NCBI RefSeq assembly: GCF_022317005.1
Contig: NZ_CP081006.1
Coordinates: 3,100,001-3,164,000, forward strand
Direction of reading: 5' to 3'
Source: Mycobacterium sp. IDR2000157661
Lineage (GTDB): Bacteria; Actinomycetota; Actinomycetes; Mycobacteriales; Mycobacteriaceae
DNA: 64,000 nucleotides
The notes beneath the pieces were generated by a model. That model ran no database searches. It was not told the origin of the DNA and worked only from the letters and a program-made list of their open reading frames with translations. Positions within the stretch are counted from its first letter, which is position 1; the number at the start of each line of letters is the position of its first letter. Position numbers and translations under genes: made by a program. Shown one piece after another: positions 43,560 to 52,518 of the stretch.

Positions 43560-44258
43560 TTACGTGTTCCGGCCGCCGTTGACGCCCAAGATCTGTCCGG
43601 TGATGTAGCCCGCTTCCTCGGATATCAGAAAGGCGCAGGCGGCCGCGATGTCCTCGGGTCTGCCGATGCGGCGCACCGGTGTTGAGTCGATGTTCTTCTG
43701 CACCACCAGATAGCCGCGCTCCTCTGACTTGCGGAGCATCGGTGTGTCGATGAAGCCGGGCGGCACCGCGTTGACGGTGATGCCGGCCGGACCGTACTCC
43801 AGCGCCAGCGACTTCGTCAGGCCGTTGACCGCCGACTTGGCCGCCACATATGCCGACATGAACGGCTGGCCGGAGTGGGTGCTCGACGACGAGATGTTGA
43901 CAATGCGTCCCCAGCCGGCCTCGACCATGTCGGGCAGTACGGCCTGGACGCAGTGGAAGACGCCGTTGAGGTTGACGTCGACGACGCGCTGCCAGTCGTC
44001 GAACTTCAGATCGGCGAACCGCTTGAACTTCTCCATACCGGCGGCGTTCACCAGGACCGTCACCGGACCCAGTTGGGCGCGGATCGCGTTGAGCGCCTCG
44101 TCGACCTGTCCCCGGTCGGTGACGTCGGCGGTGAAGGCGAACTCGGCCTCCGACGGATTGATGTCGATGGTGGCCACATGCATGCCGTCGGCGCGCAGGC
44201 GGTGCGCGACGGCCAGTCCGATGCCGGACCCACCTCCGGTCACGACGGCGTTCTTCAT
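43560..44258 (-). CDS. Short-chain dehydrogenase/reductase (SDR)
   Basis: A 232-residue SDR with TGGGSGIGLAV, NISSSSTHSG and Tyr/Lys in YVAAKSAV. It is similar to the SDR at 10795 in the GWGRIV-SSSS region and the PPGFIDTPM segment. ATG at 44258 is the first gene of the SDR-SDR-ferredoxin-P450 operon, whose promoter region contains the element at 44301. Confidence 0.9.
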   Translation of the reverse strand: MKNAVVTGGGSGIGLAVAHRLRADGMHVATIDINPSEAEFAFTADVTDRGQVDEALNAIRAQLGPVTVLVNAAGMEKFKRFADLKFDDWQRVVDVNLNGVFHCVQAVLPDMVEAGWGRIVNISSSSTHSGQPFMSAYVAAKSAVNGLTKSLALEYGPAGITVNAVPPGFIDTPMLRKSEERGYLVVQKNIDSTPVRRIGRPEDIAAACAFLISEEAGYITGQILGVNGGRNT

Positions 44259-44300
44259 GCCGTCCGGCCTTCACCTGTCAAGAATCGTCCTTCCGATTAT

Positions 44301-44315
44301 GAGAACCGTACTCTC
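44301..44315. promoter_or_regulatory. Putative operator GAGAAC-cgt-ACTCTC
   Basis: GAGAACCGTACTCTC lies 43 bases before the SDR start at 44258. It follows the GAGAAY-N3-RYTCTC pattern with one compensating deviation from the 28944 palindrome, and is the member of the set assigned to the minus-strand P450 operon. Confidence 0.55.
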
Positions 44316-44441
44316 GTGCAACGCAATCTAGCAAGACAGTGGCCACCGCTCGTTCCCACAGATGAGACGTTCGGCGCACGATTGTCGCACCGTAATTCGC
44401 AGGCAGTGGCCAGTTCCTATCATTTCCTTGAGTTCTCTTGT

Positions 44442-44460
44442 GGCGAATGTATGATTCGCC
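44442..44460. repeat. Inverted repeat GGCGAAT-N5-ATTCGCC in divergent promoter
   Basis: Perfect 7-base arms (44442-44448 and 44454-44460) lie 6 bases before the element at 44467 in the promoter of the aldehyde dehydrogenase-mce unit. It may be a second regulator site or a hairpin. Confidence 0.4.
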
Positions 44461-44466
44461 GGTGAT

Positions 44467-44481
44467 GAGAATGCAGTTTCC
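44467..44481. promoter_or_regulatory. Putative operator GAGAAT-gca-GTTTCC (degenerate right arm)
   Basis: GAGAATGCAGTTTCC keeps the left arm and four of six right-arm bases of the shared element, 50 bases before the ATG at 44532. Position in the same divergent region as 44301 supports it despite the mismatches. Confidence 0.4.
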
Positions 44482-44531
44482 ATCACATCGCGCGAGTTGA
44501 TGCGACAGCGGCGCGGAGGCTGAGGAGGACG

Positions 44532-46019
44532 ATGCGGGAAGCGATCACCATCACGGAGGAAACCGACGCCGAGCCACGCGGCGTCGATCGGCGGTTGCTG
44601 ATCGGGGGGCGGCTGCTCGCGACCTCACGTTCATTTCCTTCCCTCAATCCCGCAACCGGGCAGGTGCTCGGCCATGCCCCGGACGCCACGGCCGCCGACG
44701 CCGAAGCGGCCGTCGCGGCGGCCCGGCGGGCGTTCGACGAGACCGACTGGTCCACCAACACCGATCTGCGTATCAGGTGCCTCGAGCAGTTCCATCGGGC
44801 GTTGGTCGAGCACCGGGACGAATTGGCCGCCCTCACCATCGCCGAGGTCGGTGCCACGGAGGCGCTTTGCCAGGGCGCGCAGCTCGATCAGCCGATCGAG
44901 ATCGTGCGCTACTACGCCGAACTGTTGAAGAGCTATCCGATGAGCGAGGATCTCGGCAACATCGAGAGTCGCGGTATGCAGCACCACCGCTGGGTGGAGA
45001 AGGAAGCAGCCGGCGTGGTGGCGGCCATCATCGCCTACAACTATCCCAATCAGCTGGCGCTGGCGAAGCTCGCGCCCGCGTTGGCCGCCGGCTGCACATT
45101 GATCCTGAAGTCGGCACCCGACACCCCGCTCGTCACGCTCGCACTGGGCGAGCTGATCGCCAACCACACCGATATCCCCGCGGGGGTGGTGAACGTGCTC
45201 AGCGGCGCCGATCCCGAAGTCGGCGCCGCGCTGACCACCAGCCCCGACGTCGACATGGTGACTTTCACCGGATCGACGCCGACCGGGCGCCGGATCATGG
45301 CGGCCGCCAGTGACACCTTGAAGAAGGTCTTCCTCGAACTGGGCGGCAAGTCGGCGGCGATCGTGCTCGACGACGCCGACTTCGGCACCGCGGCGCTGTT
45401 CAGCGCCTTCAGCATGGTCACGCACGCCGGTCAGGGGTGTGCGCTGACGTCCCGGCTGTTGGTGCCGCGCCAGCACCACGACGAGATCGTCGAGATGGTC
45501 AAGAGCAACTTCGGCATGGTGCGTTACGGCGACCCGGCCGAACCCGGCACGTACATGGGACCGCTGATCAGCGAGAAACAACGCGAGAAGGTCGACGGGA
45601 TGGTCCGGCGTGCGGTCGCGGCGGGCGCCACCCTGGTGACCGGTGGCGAGAAGGTGGGTCCCGGCTACTTCTACACACCGACGCTGATGACCGACGTCGA
45701 TCCGGCCAGCGAGATCGCCCAGGAGGAGGTCTTCGGTCCGGTGCTGGTGGTGATCGCCTACGACGACGATGACGATGCCGTCCGGATCGCCAACAACTCC
45801 ATCTACGGGCTGTCGGGTGCGGTGTTCGGCAGCCAGGACCGTGCGCTGGCCGTCGCCCGGCGCATCCGCACGGGCACGTTCTCGATCAACGGGGGCAACT
45901 ACTTCAACGCCGACACGCCGTTCGGCGGATACAAGCAGTCGGGCATCGGCCGCGAGATGGGCACCGCGGGACTCGAGGAGTTCCTCGAGTCCAAGACGTT
46001 CGCAACGGTGGTGGCCTGA
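44532..46019 (+). CDS. Aldehyde dehydrogenase, NAD(P)-dependent
   Basis: A 495-residue ALDH with general-base Glu in LELGGKSAAIVLDD and nucleophile Cys in HAGQGCALTSR. IAYNYPNQ replaces the usual W in the IxPWNxP motif. GAGGAGG precedes the ATG. It is the first gene of a co-directional series that continues to the mce genes, and oxidises an aldehyde generated upstream in the pathway. It is only distantly similar to the ALDH at 3637. Confidence 0.92.
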   Translation: MREAITITEETDAEPRGVDRRLLIGGRLLATSRSFPSLNPATGQVLGHAPDATAADAEAAVAAARRAFDETDWSTNTDLRIRCLEQFHRALVEHRDELAALTIAEVGATEALCQGAQLDQPIEIVRYYAELLKSYPMSEDLGNIESRGMQHHRWVEKEAAGVVAAIIAYNYPNQLALAKLAPALAAGCTLILKSAPDTPLVTLALGELIANHTDIPAGVVNVLSGADPEVGAALTTSPDVDMVTFTGSTPTGRRIMAAASDTLKKVFLELGGKSAAIVLDDADFGTAALFSAFSMVTHAGQGCALTSRLLVPRQHHDEIVEMVKSNFGMVRYGDPAEPGTYMGPLISEKQREKVDGMVRRAVAAGATLVTGGEKVGPGYFYTPTLMTDVDPASEIAQEEVFGPVLVVIAYDDDDDAVRIANNSIYGLSGAVFGSQDRALAVARRIRTGTFSINGGNYFNADTPFGGYKQSGIGREMGTAGLEEFLESKTFATVVA

Positions 46020-46074
46020 TGTGGGGGCACCGCCGGCTTGTGGGGGACGCTTGCGCGAAGAGGAGAGGGCACTG

Positions 46075-47283
46075 ATGAGTAGGCCGCTGGAGGGCATCCG
46101 TGTCCTCGAGGTCGCGATGTACGGCTTCGTGCCCTCGGCCGGTGCGGTGCTGCGCGAGTGGGGCGCCGACGTCGTCAAGGTCGAGCACGCGGTCACCGGT
46201 GATCCGCAGCGCGGACTGCGCCAGACCGGCCTGCTTCGCGTCGAGGGTGATCCCAACCCCAACATCGAGCACGCGAACCGGGGCAAGCGCAGCATCGGCC
46301 TGGACATGTCGGTTCCCGAAGGCAAAGAGGTACTGCTGGAACTGGCACGCCGCGCCGACGTCTTCCTGACCAGCTTCCTGCCCGGGCACCGACAGAAGTT
46401 CGGCATCGACGTTGACGACATTCGCGCCGTGAATCCGATGATCGTCTACGCAAGGGGCAGTGCGCTGGGGCCACGCGGCGAGGAGTCGGTCAAGGGCGGC
46501 TACGACATGACCGCCTTCTGGTGCCGCGCGGGTACGGCGGCCACCATCACGCCGCCGGGCACACCGGGCATGGTGGGTCCACCGGGCCCGGCCTACGGCG
46601 ACACCATCTCCGGAACCAATCTCGCCGGCGGCATCGCAGCCGCGCTGCTGAAGCGCGAGCGCACCGGGGAACCATCGGTGGTCGACGTGTCATTGCTCGG
46701 CAGCGGGCTGTGGTCACTCGGGCACACCGTCGCGCTGACCAAGCACCTCGGCCAGCGGATGGAGGCGTTCCCGCCGGGGGTGCACGGGTCGCCGATCAAT
46801 CCGCTTGTCGGCCTGTACGCGACGGCCGACGACCGCTACATCTCGTTCGTGATGATGCAGCCCACCAAGTTCTGGGCTGACGTGTGCAGGCACATGGACC
46901 TCGAAGAACTCGCCGACGATCCCCGGTTCGCGACCGTCGAGTCGATTGCCGAGAACACCGAGGCCGCCGCCGAGATCCTCAAGGAAGCGATGTCCAAGCG
47001 ACCGCTGGCCGAGTGGAGCGAGCGGTTCTCGACGTTGCTGGGCCCGTGGGCGCCGGTGCAGGACACTCTGCAGGCCGCTGAGGACGCACAGATCCGTGCC
47101 AACCAGTACTTGGTCCGGGCCGGCGAGCTGGAGCTGGTCGCCAATCCGGTGCAGTTCGACGTCAGCGCCCCGCACACGGGACCCGCGCCCGGGTTCGCCG
47201 AGCAAACCGACGAAATATTGCTGGAACTCGGCTTGGATTGGGACCGCATCATCGAGCTCAAGACGGCCGGCGCCGTCACCTAG
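46075..47283 (+). CDS. CaiB/BaiF family (class III) CoA-transferase
   Basis: A 402-residue class III CoA-transferase. RVLEVAMYG at the N-terminus, WGADVVKVEH, NRGKRSIGLDM and the catalytic Asp in GGYDMTAFW are the family landmarks. It transfers CoA between carboxylates, which would activate the acid produced by the aldehyde dehydrogenase just upstream without ATP. AGGAGAGGG precedes the ATG at 46075, 55 bases after the ALDH stop. The bile-acid CoA-transferase BaiF belongs to this family, in keeping with a steroid-like substrate. Confidence 0.92.
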   Translation: MSRPLEGIRVLEVAMYGFVPSAGAVLREWGADVVKVEHAVTGDPQRGLRQTGLLRVEGDPNPNIEHANRGKRSIGLDMSVPEGKEVLLELARRADVFLTSFLPGHRQKFGIDVDDIRAVNPMIVYARGSALGPRGEESVKGGYDMTAFWCRAGTAATITPPGTPGMVGPPGPAYGDTISGTNLAGGIAAALLKRERTGEPSVVDVSLLGSGLWSLGHTVALTKHLGQRMEAFPPGVHGSPINPLVGLYATADDRYISFVMMQPTKFWADVCRHMDLEELADDPRFATVESIAENTEAAAEILKEAMSKRPLAEWSERFSTLLGPWAPVQDTLQAAEDAQIRANQYLVRAGELELVANPVQFDVSAPHTGPAPGFAEQTDEILLELGLDWDRIIELKTAGAVT

Positions 47284-47301
47284 GTTCGCGAAGGAACGTC
47301 C

Positions 47302-48471
47302 ATGCCCCACGTCACGTCGATCGGCACGTACCTTCCGTGTTGGGGATCGCCCCGGCACCGCGTGCCCGGCGACGACGAGGACGCGATCACCCTTGCGGTC
47401 GAAGCCGGCCGGGCCGCGCTGATCGCCAGTGGCGCGGTGGAACGCGTCGTCTTGGTCAGCCGGGACCTGCCGCTGCTCGACAGCAGCAACGCGGCGGTGC
47501 TGCTCGCCGGTCTCGGGCTCGACCCCGAACTGGAGGTCGACGAGCGGCTGGGCGGTGCACCGGCGACGCTCGACGCGATCAGTTCGGCGCGTCCGCGGAC
47601 CCTGATCATCGGTACGGACCTCGACCCCGCAGGGGCGGCCGCGATCCTGACCGCCGAACGGGGCATGCAAGTTCGGACCGCTGCGCGGGTGGCGCGCAGC
47701 CTGCCGGTGCGCACCCGCAAGGCCACCGTGCACGACTACGGAGACCCGCGCCTGCTGCACGAGCGTGGGCTCATCGCATCGTTGGAGGCGGCGTGGCTCG
47801 ACACGCCGGCCGCGGTGGCGGGGGTGGATCACGCTCGCGCACTCGAGCTGACCGTCGGTGATCCGCCCGCGCTGCCGACGACCGGCGCCAGTTCGGGTCT
47901 GTTCGCCTTGGCCGGCATGGCCGAGTGCGATGCGACCGGTCCACTGGTCGCCGTCGAACAGGCCAGCCTGTCGGGCATCACGGTCATCGGGGGTGTCGCC
48001 GAACTTCACCGGCGTGAATTGGCCGCACGTGCGTTGCCCGAGGGTGCCGTCATCGGTGACGCCGAGATCCCGATTTCGCTGGCCGCCTACGAACGCGCCT
48101 TTGAAGCGAAAGTCCGTTGGGAGGCGGGCCGTTTCGCCGATTCGGAGGATCTCGATTTTCCACCCCGCTACCGCGTGGCCGACGATGGCGCCCTCTCGAC
48201 CGGCTACGAACTGATCCCGCTCCCGCGCACCGGAACGGTTTACACCGAGACAACGGTGTGCATCCCGGTGCCGGGGCTGCGTTCGCCGTACTCACTTGTG
48301 ATCGTCGAGCTGGACGGCGTCGGGGTGCGAGCGCTGGTGAAGGTCACCGGGGCCGAACCCGGCTCGGTCGACATCGGCACTCGCGGACGGCTGGCGCTGC
48401 GCCGGGTCGCGATTCGGTCCGGGGTTCCGGATTACGGCTACATGTTCGAGCCCGAACCGGTGGCGGCATGA
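47302..48471 (+). CDS. Thiolase-like / OB-fold (DUF35-like) protein without zinc Cys
   Basis: A 389-residue two-part protein. Residues 1-230 have a degenerate thiolase/HMG-CoA-synthase-like fold (SIGTYLPCW start, GASSGLFALAGM) and residues 270-389 an OB-fold DUF35-like domain (PRTGTVYTETTV, LVKVTGAEP). The zinc-ribbon Cys pairs of DUF35 are absent (DFPPRYRVADDG). It is placed directly before a true thiolase, as DUF35 partners are in mycobacterial and archaeal thiolase complexes. It therefore probably acts as scaffold for 48482. Confidence 0.75.
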   Translation: MPHVTSIGTYLPCWGSPRHRVPGDDEDAITLAVEAGRAALIASGAVERVVLVSRDLPLLDSSNAAVLLAGLGLDPELEVDERLGGAPATLDAISSARPRTLIIGTDLDPAGAAAILTAERGMQVRTAARVARSLPVRTRKATVHDYGDPRLLHERGLIASLEAAWLDTPAAVAGVDHARALELTVGDPPALPTTGASSGLFALAGMAECDATGPLVAVEQASLSGITVIGGVAELHRRELAARALPEGAVIGDAEIPISLAAYERAFEAKVRWEAGRFADSEDLDFPPRYRVADDGALSTGYELIPLPRTGTVYTETTVCIPVPGLRSPYSLVIVELDGVGVRALVKVTGAEPGSVDIGTRGRLALRRVAIRSGVPDYGYMFEPEPVAA

Positions 48472-48481
48472 GGGCCGGCTC

Positions 48482-49633
48482 GTGAGGCGCGTGGCCATCG
48501 TCGGCGCGGGGATGACCGCCTTCGGCGAGCATTTCGCGCTCGGGCTCAAAGACCTCCTCCCGATGGCCTTCTCCGAGTGCGCGGCAAGTGTGGACAAAGG
48601 CCTGGCGAAATCGGATCTGCAGGCCGCCTGGTTCGGTGCGATGGGCACCGCCGACGGGTTTCCGGCCGGAATACTCGCCGACAGCCTCGGGCTGCCCGAC
48701 TTGCCGGTGACGCGGGTCGAGAACTCTTGTGCCACCGGCAATGACGCGGTGCGCAACGCGCTGCTCGGGATAGCCTCGGGGGCTTACGACGTCGCGCTGG
48801 TGGTGGGAGCGGACAAGCTGAGGGACACCACGTCGCGCGACATGCTGTGGAAGTGGGAGGCGATGGCCCGCGACATGGCGTGGGATTATCCGCTCGGCGT
48901 GGTCTCGCCCGCCGGCTTCGCGCTGCACGTGCGCCGGTACTTGCACGAGTCACCCGCGACGCCCGAGCACATGGCAATGGTGGCGGTGAAGAATCACCGC
49001 CACGGCGTCAAGAACCCCAAGGCGCGACTGCGCTTCGAGATCACGATGCAGCAGGCGCTCGAAGCGCCGATCGTCGTCAATCCGTTCCGGCTCTTCGACT
49101 GTGCGCCGCAGAGTGATGGCGCGGCCGCGCTGGTGCTTGCCGCCGAAGAGGTGGTCGACCGATTCACGAACCGGCCGGTGTGGATCCGTGGAGTCGGTCT
49201 CGGCCTGGACTCCGTCATGCACCAACACAAGGGGGACATGACGACCTTTCCGGCCTCGACGCGGGCCGCCAAGCAGGCTTTTGAGATGGCCGGTCTTGTT
49301 CCTGGAGATGTTCATGTGGCTGAAGTTCACGATTTCTTCACGGGCATCGAGCTCATCAGCTATGAAGATCTCGGATTCGCCGAGCGGTTCGGGGGCCACA
49401 AACTCGTCGAAGCCGAAGTCACGACTATCGGCGGAGGTTTGCCGGTGAACCCGAGTGGGGGGCTGAAGGCCAAAGGGCACCCGCCCGGCGCAACGGGTGT
49501 GGCACAGTGTGTGGAACTGTTCGACCAGCTTCGCGGTGATGCGGTCAACCAGGTGGACGGTGCACGCGTTGGGCTAGCACACAACATCGGCGGACCGACG
49601 GCGGTGTCCGCCGTCACGATCCTGGAAGGATAA
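48482..49633 (+). CDS. Thiolase / lipid-transfer-protein family acyltransferase
   Basis: A 383-residue SCP2-type thiolase. The nucleophile C83 lies in VENSCATGND, the catalytic His in EVHDFFTG and the second in KAKGHPPGATG; the C-terminal LAHNIGG replaces the second Cys, as in SCP2-thiolases. It performs thiolytic cleavage or condensation of acyl-CoA. GTG at 48482 lies 10 bases after the OB-fold gene, and its stop is 4 bases before yrbEA, so the degradation and import genes are physically joined. Confidence 0.9.
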   Translation: MRRVAIVGAGMTAFGEHFALGLKDLLPMAFSECAASVDKGLAKSDLQAAWFGAMGTADGFPAGILADSLGLPDLPVTRVENSCATGNDAVRNALLGIASGAYDVALVVGADKLRDTTSRDMLWKWEAMARDMAWDYPLGVVSPAGFALHVRRYLHESPATPEHMAMVAVKNHRHGVKNPKARLRFEITMQQALEAPIVVNPFRLFDCAPQSDGAAALVLAAEEVVDRFTNRPVWIRGVGLGLDSVMHQHKGDMTTFPASTRAAKQAFEMAGLVPGDVHVAEVHDFFTGIELISYEDLGFAERFGGHKLVEAEVTTIGGGLPVNPSGGLKAKGHPPGATGVAQCVELFDQLRGDAVNQVDGARVGLAHNIGGPTAVSAVTILEG

Positions 49634-49637
49634 GCCA

Positions 49638-50447
49638 ATGGCACGCGGTAGCGGAGCGGAACGATGGTCGACTGGCATCTCGCTCGGCCGTGGTTCCAAG
49701 CCGATGGAGGCCGTCGGCGGATTGTTCGCGATGTCGAAGGACGCCGTGCGAAACGTCTTCCGGCGGCCCTTTCAGTGGCGTGAGTTTCTGGAGCAGTGTT
49801 GGTTTGTGACGAAGGTATCCCTGGCACCAACGTTGTTGGTGGCCATCCCGTTCACCGTCCTGGTGTCGTTCACGCTGAACATCCTGCTGCGCGAATTGGG
49901 CGCCGCGGACCTGAGCGGCGCCGGTGCGGCGTTCGGCGCAGTGACCCAGGTCGGTCCGCTTGTGACCGTGCTGATCGTGGCCGGCGCGGGTGCCACGGCT
50001 ATGTGTGCGGATCTGGGTTCGCGCACGATTCGCGAAGAGATCGACGCGATGGAAGTGTTGGGCATAGACCCGGTGCAACGCCTGGTGACCCCTCGGATGC
50101 TGGCCTCGGGTTTGGTGGCCCTGCTGCTCAACAGCCTGGTGGTGATCATCGGAATCTTGGGCGGCTATACGTTCTCGGTGTTCATCCAAAACGTCAATCC
50201 GGGCGCGTTCGCGGCCGGCATCACCCTGTTGACGGGGATTCCGGAGGTGATCATCTCCTGTGTGAAGGCGTTGCTGTTCGGGTTGATCGCCGGGTTGGTG
50301 GCCTGCTACCGCGGGCTCAGCATCACCGGCGGTGGTGCGAAGGCGGTGGGCAATGCCGTGAACGAGACCGTCGTGTACGCGTTCATGGCCCTGTTTGCGA
50401 TCAATGTGGTCGTGACGGCCATCGGCATCCAGATGAGTCAGGACTGA
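49638..50447 (+). CDS. yrbEA: YrbE/MlaE-type permease A of Mce transporter
   Basis: A 269-residue integral membrane protein of the MlaE permease family, with about five hydrophobic segments and the conserved EIDAMEVLGIDP loop that contacts the ATPase. It forms with YrbEB the inner-membrane channel of the Mce lipid importer. It starts 4 bases after the thiolase stop. The ATPase MceG/Mkl is not encoded in the window, as is usual in mycobacteria where one copy serves several mce loci. Confidence 0.95.
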   Translation: MARGSGAERWSTGISLGRGSKPMEAVGGLFAMSKDAVRNVFRRPFQWREFLEQCWFVTKVSLAPTLLVAIPFTVLVSFTLNILLRELGAADLSGAGAAFGAVTQVGPLVTVLIVAGAGATAMCADLGSRTIREEIDAMEVLGIDPVQRLVTPRMLASGLVALLLNSLVVIIGILGGYTFSVFIQNVNPGAFAAGITLLTGIPEVIISCVKALLFGLIAGLVACYRGLSITGGGAKAVGNAVNETVVYAFMALFAINVVVTAIGIQMSQD

Positions 50448-50450
50448 GCG

Positions 50451-51308
50451 ATGAGCACAAATAAGGTACTGCAGCATCGCTTCCCGCGGCTGATCCGGGG
50501 GCTCAAGAAGCCGACCGAATTGCTGGGCCGCCTCGGCGATCACATGTTGTTCTACCTGCGGGCACTGGGCGGCATACCGCACGCCTCCGTCCACTTCCGC
50601 CGCGAGATCGTCCGGTTGATCGCGGAGATCTCCATGGGGGCGGGCACCTTGGCGATGATCGGGGGCACCGTGGTCATCGTCGGCTTCCTGACTATGGCCG
50701 CCGGTGGAACACTCGCCGTTCAGGGGTACAGCTCCCTGGGCGACATCGGCATCGAGGCCCTGACCGGATTCTTGTCGGCGTTCATCAACGTCCGCATCTC
50801 CGCCCCGGTGGTGGCGGGTATCGGTCTGGCCGCCACCTTCGGTGCCGGGGTCACCGCCCAGCTGGGCGCGATGCGCATCAACGAGGAGATCGACGCGCTG
50901 ACGGCCATGGCGATCCGTCCCATTGAGTACCTGGTATCCACCCGGATCGTGGCGGGCATGATCGCGATCACCCCGCTGTACTCGATCGCCGTGGTGCTGT
51001 CGTTCCTGGCTTCCCAATTCACCACGGTCGTCTTGTTCGGGCAGTCCGGTGGGCTGTACGACCACTACTTCAACACCTTCCTCAACCCGATCGATCTGTT
51101 GTGGTCGTTTCTCCAGGCGGTACTGATGGCCATCACGATCTTGTTGATACACACCTACTTCGGATATTTCGCCTCCGGTGGACCCTCCGGTGTCGGAGTC
51201 GCCGTGGGCAACGCGGTGCGCACCTCCCTCATCGTCGTCGTCTCGGTCACCCTCCTGGTTTCACTGTCCATCTATGGCTCCAACGGCAATTTCAACCTGT
51301 CGGGATAG
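50451..51308 (+). CDS. yrbEB: YrbE/MlaE-type permease B of Mce transporter
   Basis: A 285-residue MlaE permease, paralog of YrbEA, with the equivalent EIDALTAMAIRP coupling loop and about five to six membrane segments. The gene follows yrbEA by three bases and precedes mceA by 10. Confidence 0.95.
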   Translation: MSTNKVLQHRFPRLIRGLKKPTELLGRLGDHMLFYLRALGGIPHASVHFRREIVRLIAEISMGAGTLAMIGGTVVIVGFLTMAAGGTLAVQGYSSLGDIGIEALTGFLSAFINVRISAPVVAGIGLAATFGAGVTAQLGAMRINEEIDALTAMAIRPIEYLVSTRIVAGMIAITPLYSIAVVLSFLASQFTTVVLFGQSGGLYDHYFNTFLNPIDLLWSFLQAVLMAITILLIHTYFGYFASGGPSGVGVAVGNAVRTSLIVVVSVTLLVSLSIYGSNGNFNLSG

Positions 51309-51318
51309 GTAGGCGCAG

Positions 51319-52518
51319 ATGCAGAACAGTGCGGTTCGCCCGCTGACAGGCTTGGCCTTGATCGTCGCCATCGGCCTGATCATCGCCTTGGCCATCGGTT
51401 TGTTTCAGGGCAGCTTCACGAAGACCGAACCGGTGACCGTCATTTCGGATCGCGCCGGTCTGGTGATGAACAACGATGCCAAGGTCAAGATGCGTGGCGT
51501 GCAGGTCGGCAAGGTCGATTCGATCGAATATCGGTCTGATGGCACGGCGGCGCTGAGCCTCGCGATGGATCCGTCCCAACTGGAACTCATCCCGTCGAAC
51601 GTGGAGGTTGACATCAGATCGTCAACCGTCTTCGGGGCCAAGTCCGTGGATATGATCGCCCCGGAGAATCCTTCACCGCAATCGTTGCGTCCGGGCCAGG
51701 TGATTCAGGCCGAGCACGTCGTGGTCGAGATCAACACCGTTTTTCAACAGCTGGTACAGGTGTTGGACAAGATCGACCCCGCCAAGCTGAACCAGACCCT
51801 GGGCGCGATCGCGAAGGCGTTCAACGGTCGGGGCGAGAAGTTCGGCGAGACGCTGACCGACTTCAACGCGTTCCTGGCCAAAATAGAACCGAGCCTGCCG
51901 AATCTCAGCCGCGACCTGGAAGTCGCGGCGCCGACATTGAGCGCATACGCGGACGCAGCGCACGACCTCATCAGCACTGCCCGCGACGCCACACAGATCA
52001 GCAACACCATCGTGGACCAGCAGGATGAGCTCGACCAATTCTTGGTCAGCGCCATAGGCCTGGCGGACATCGGAAACGACGTGATCGGCGGCAACGAACC
52101 GGCACTGGCCGAGGTGTTGCATTTGCTGGTGCCCACCACCGACTTGTTGAACCGGTATCACGAGTCATTGAATTGCTCAATTGGCGGTCTTGCCGTGATG
52201 GCGAATTCGCCACCACTGCCGGGTAACAACAGCGCCGTGGTGGTGTCCGCCGGCCTCACGCTCGGTACCGAACGCTATCGCTATCCTCAGGACCTGCCGA
52301 AGGTCGCCGCCAAGGGCCGGCCGTACTGCGAGGAACTGGGTCTGCCGAACGTTCCCCCCGAGTTCCGGGTACCGGCGGTCGTCGCTGATGTTGGCGCGAA
52401 CCCCTACCAATACGGAAATCAGGGCATCCTACTGAACTCGGCAGGTCTCAAGAACTGGTTGTTCGGTCCCATTCCCGGCCCGCCGCGCAACACCGCACAG
52501 ATCGGAATGCCAGGATGA
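51319..52518 (+). CDS. mceA: Mce family protein A
   Basis: A 399-residue Mce protein: N-terminal membrane anchor (about residues 10-30), MlaD/Mce domain (about 36-112, with VKMRGVQVGKV and STVFGAKSVDM), then a long helical region that forms the hexameric tunnel across the periplasm, and a C-terminal part with NCSIGG. It is exported with the other Mce proteins to carry lipids. It overlaps mceB by 4 bases. Confidence 0.95.
   Translation: MQNSAVRPLTGLALIVAIGLIIALAIGLFQGSFTKTEPVTVISDRAGLVMNNDAKVKMRGVQVGKVDSIEYRSDGTAALSLAMDPSQLELIPSNVEVDIRSSTVFGAKSVDMIAPENPSPQSLRPGQVIQAEHVVVEINTVFQQLVQVLDKIDPAKLNQTLGAIAKAFNGRGEKFGETLTDFNAFLAKIEPSLPNLSRDLEVAAPTLSAYADAAHDLISTARDATQISNTIVDQQDELDQFLVSAIGLADIGNDVIGGNEPALAEVLHLLVPTTDLLNRYHESLNCSIGGLAVMANSPPLPGNNSAVVVSAGLTLGTERYRYPQDLPKVAAKGRPYCEELGLPNVPPEFRVPAVVADVGANPYQYGNQGILLNSAGLKNWLFGPIPGPPRNTAQIGMPG

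Noticed and set aside
42661-44274. A single 537-codon minus-strand frame covering two SDR genes, suggesting a fusion
   Set aside because: Only the part from 43521 downstream encodes an SDR in this frame; the upstream part is a shadow of the SDR at 43560-44258, which has its own start and stop.
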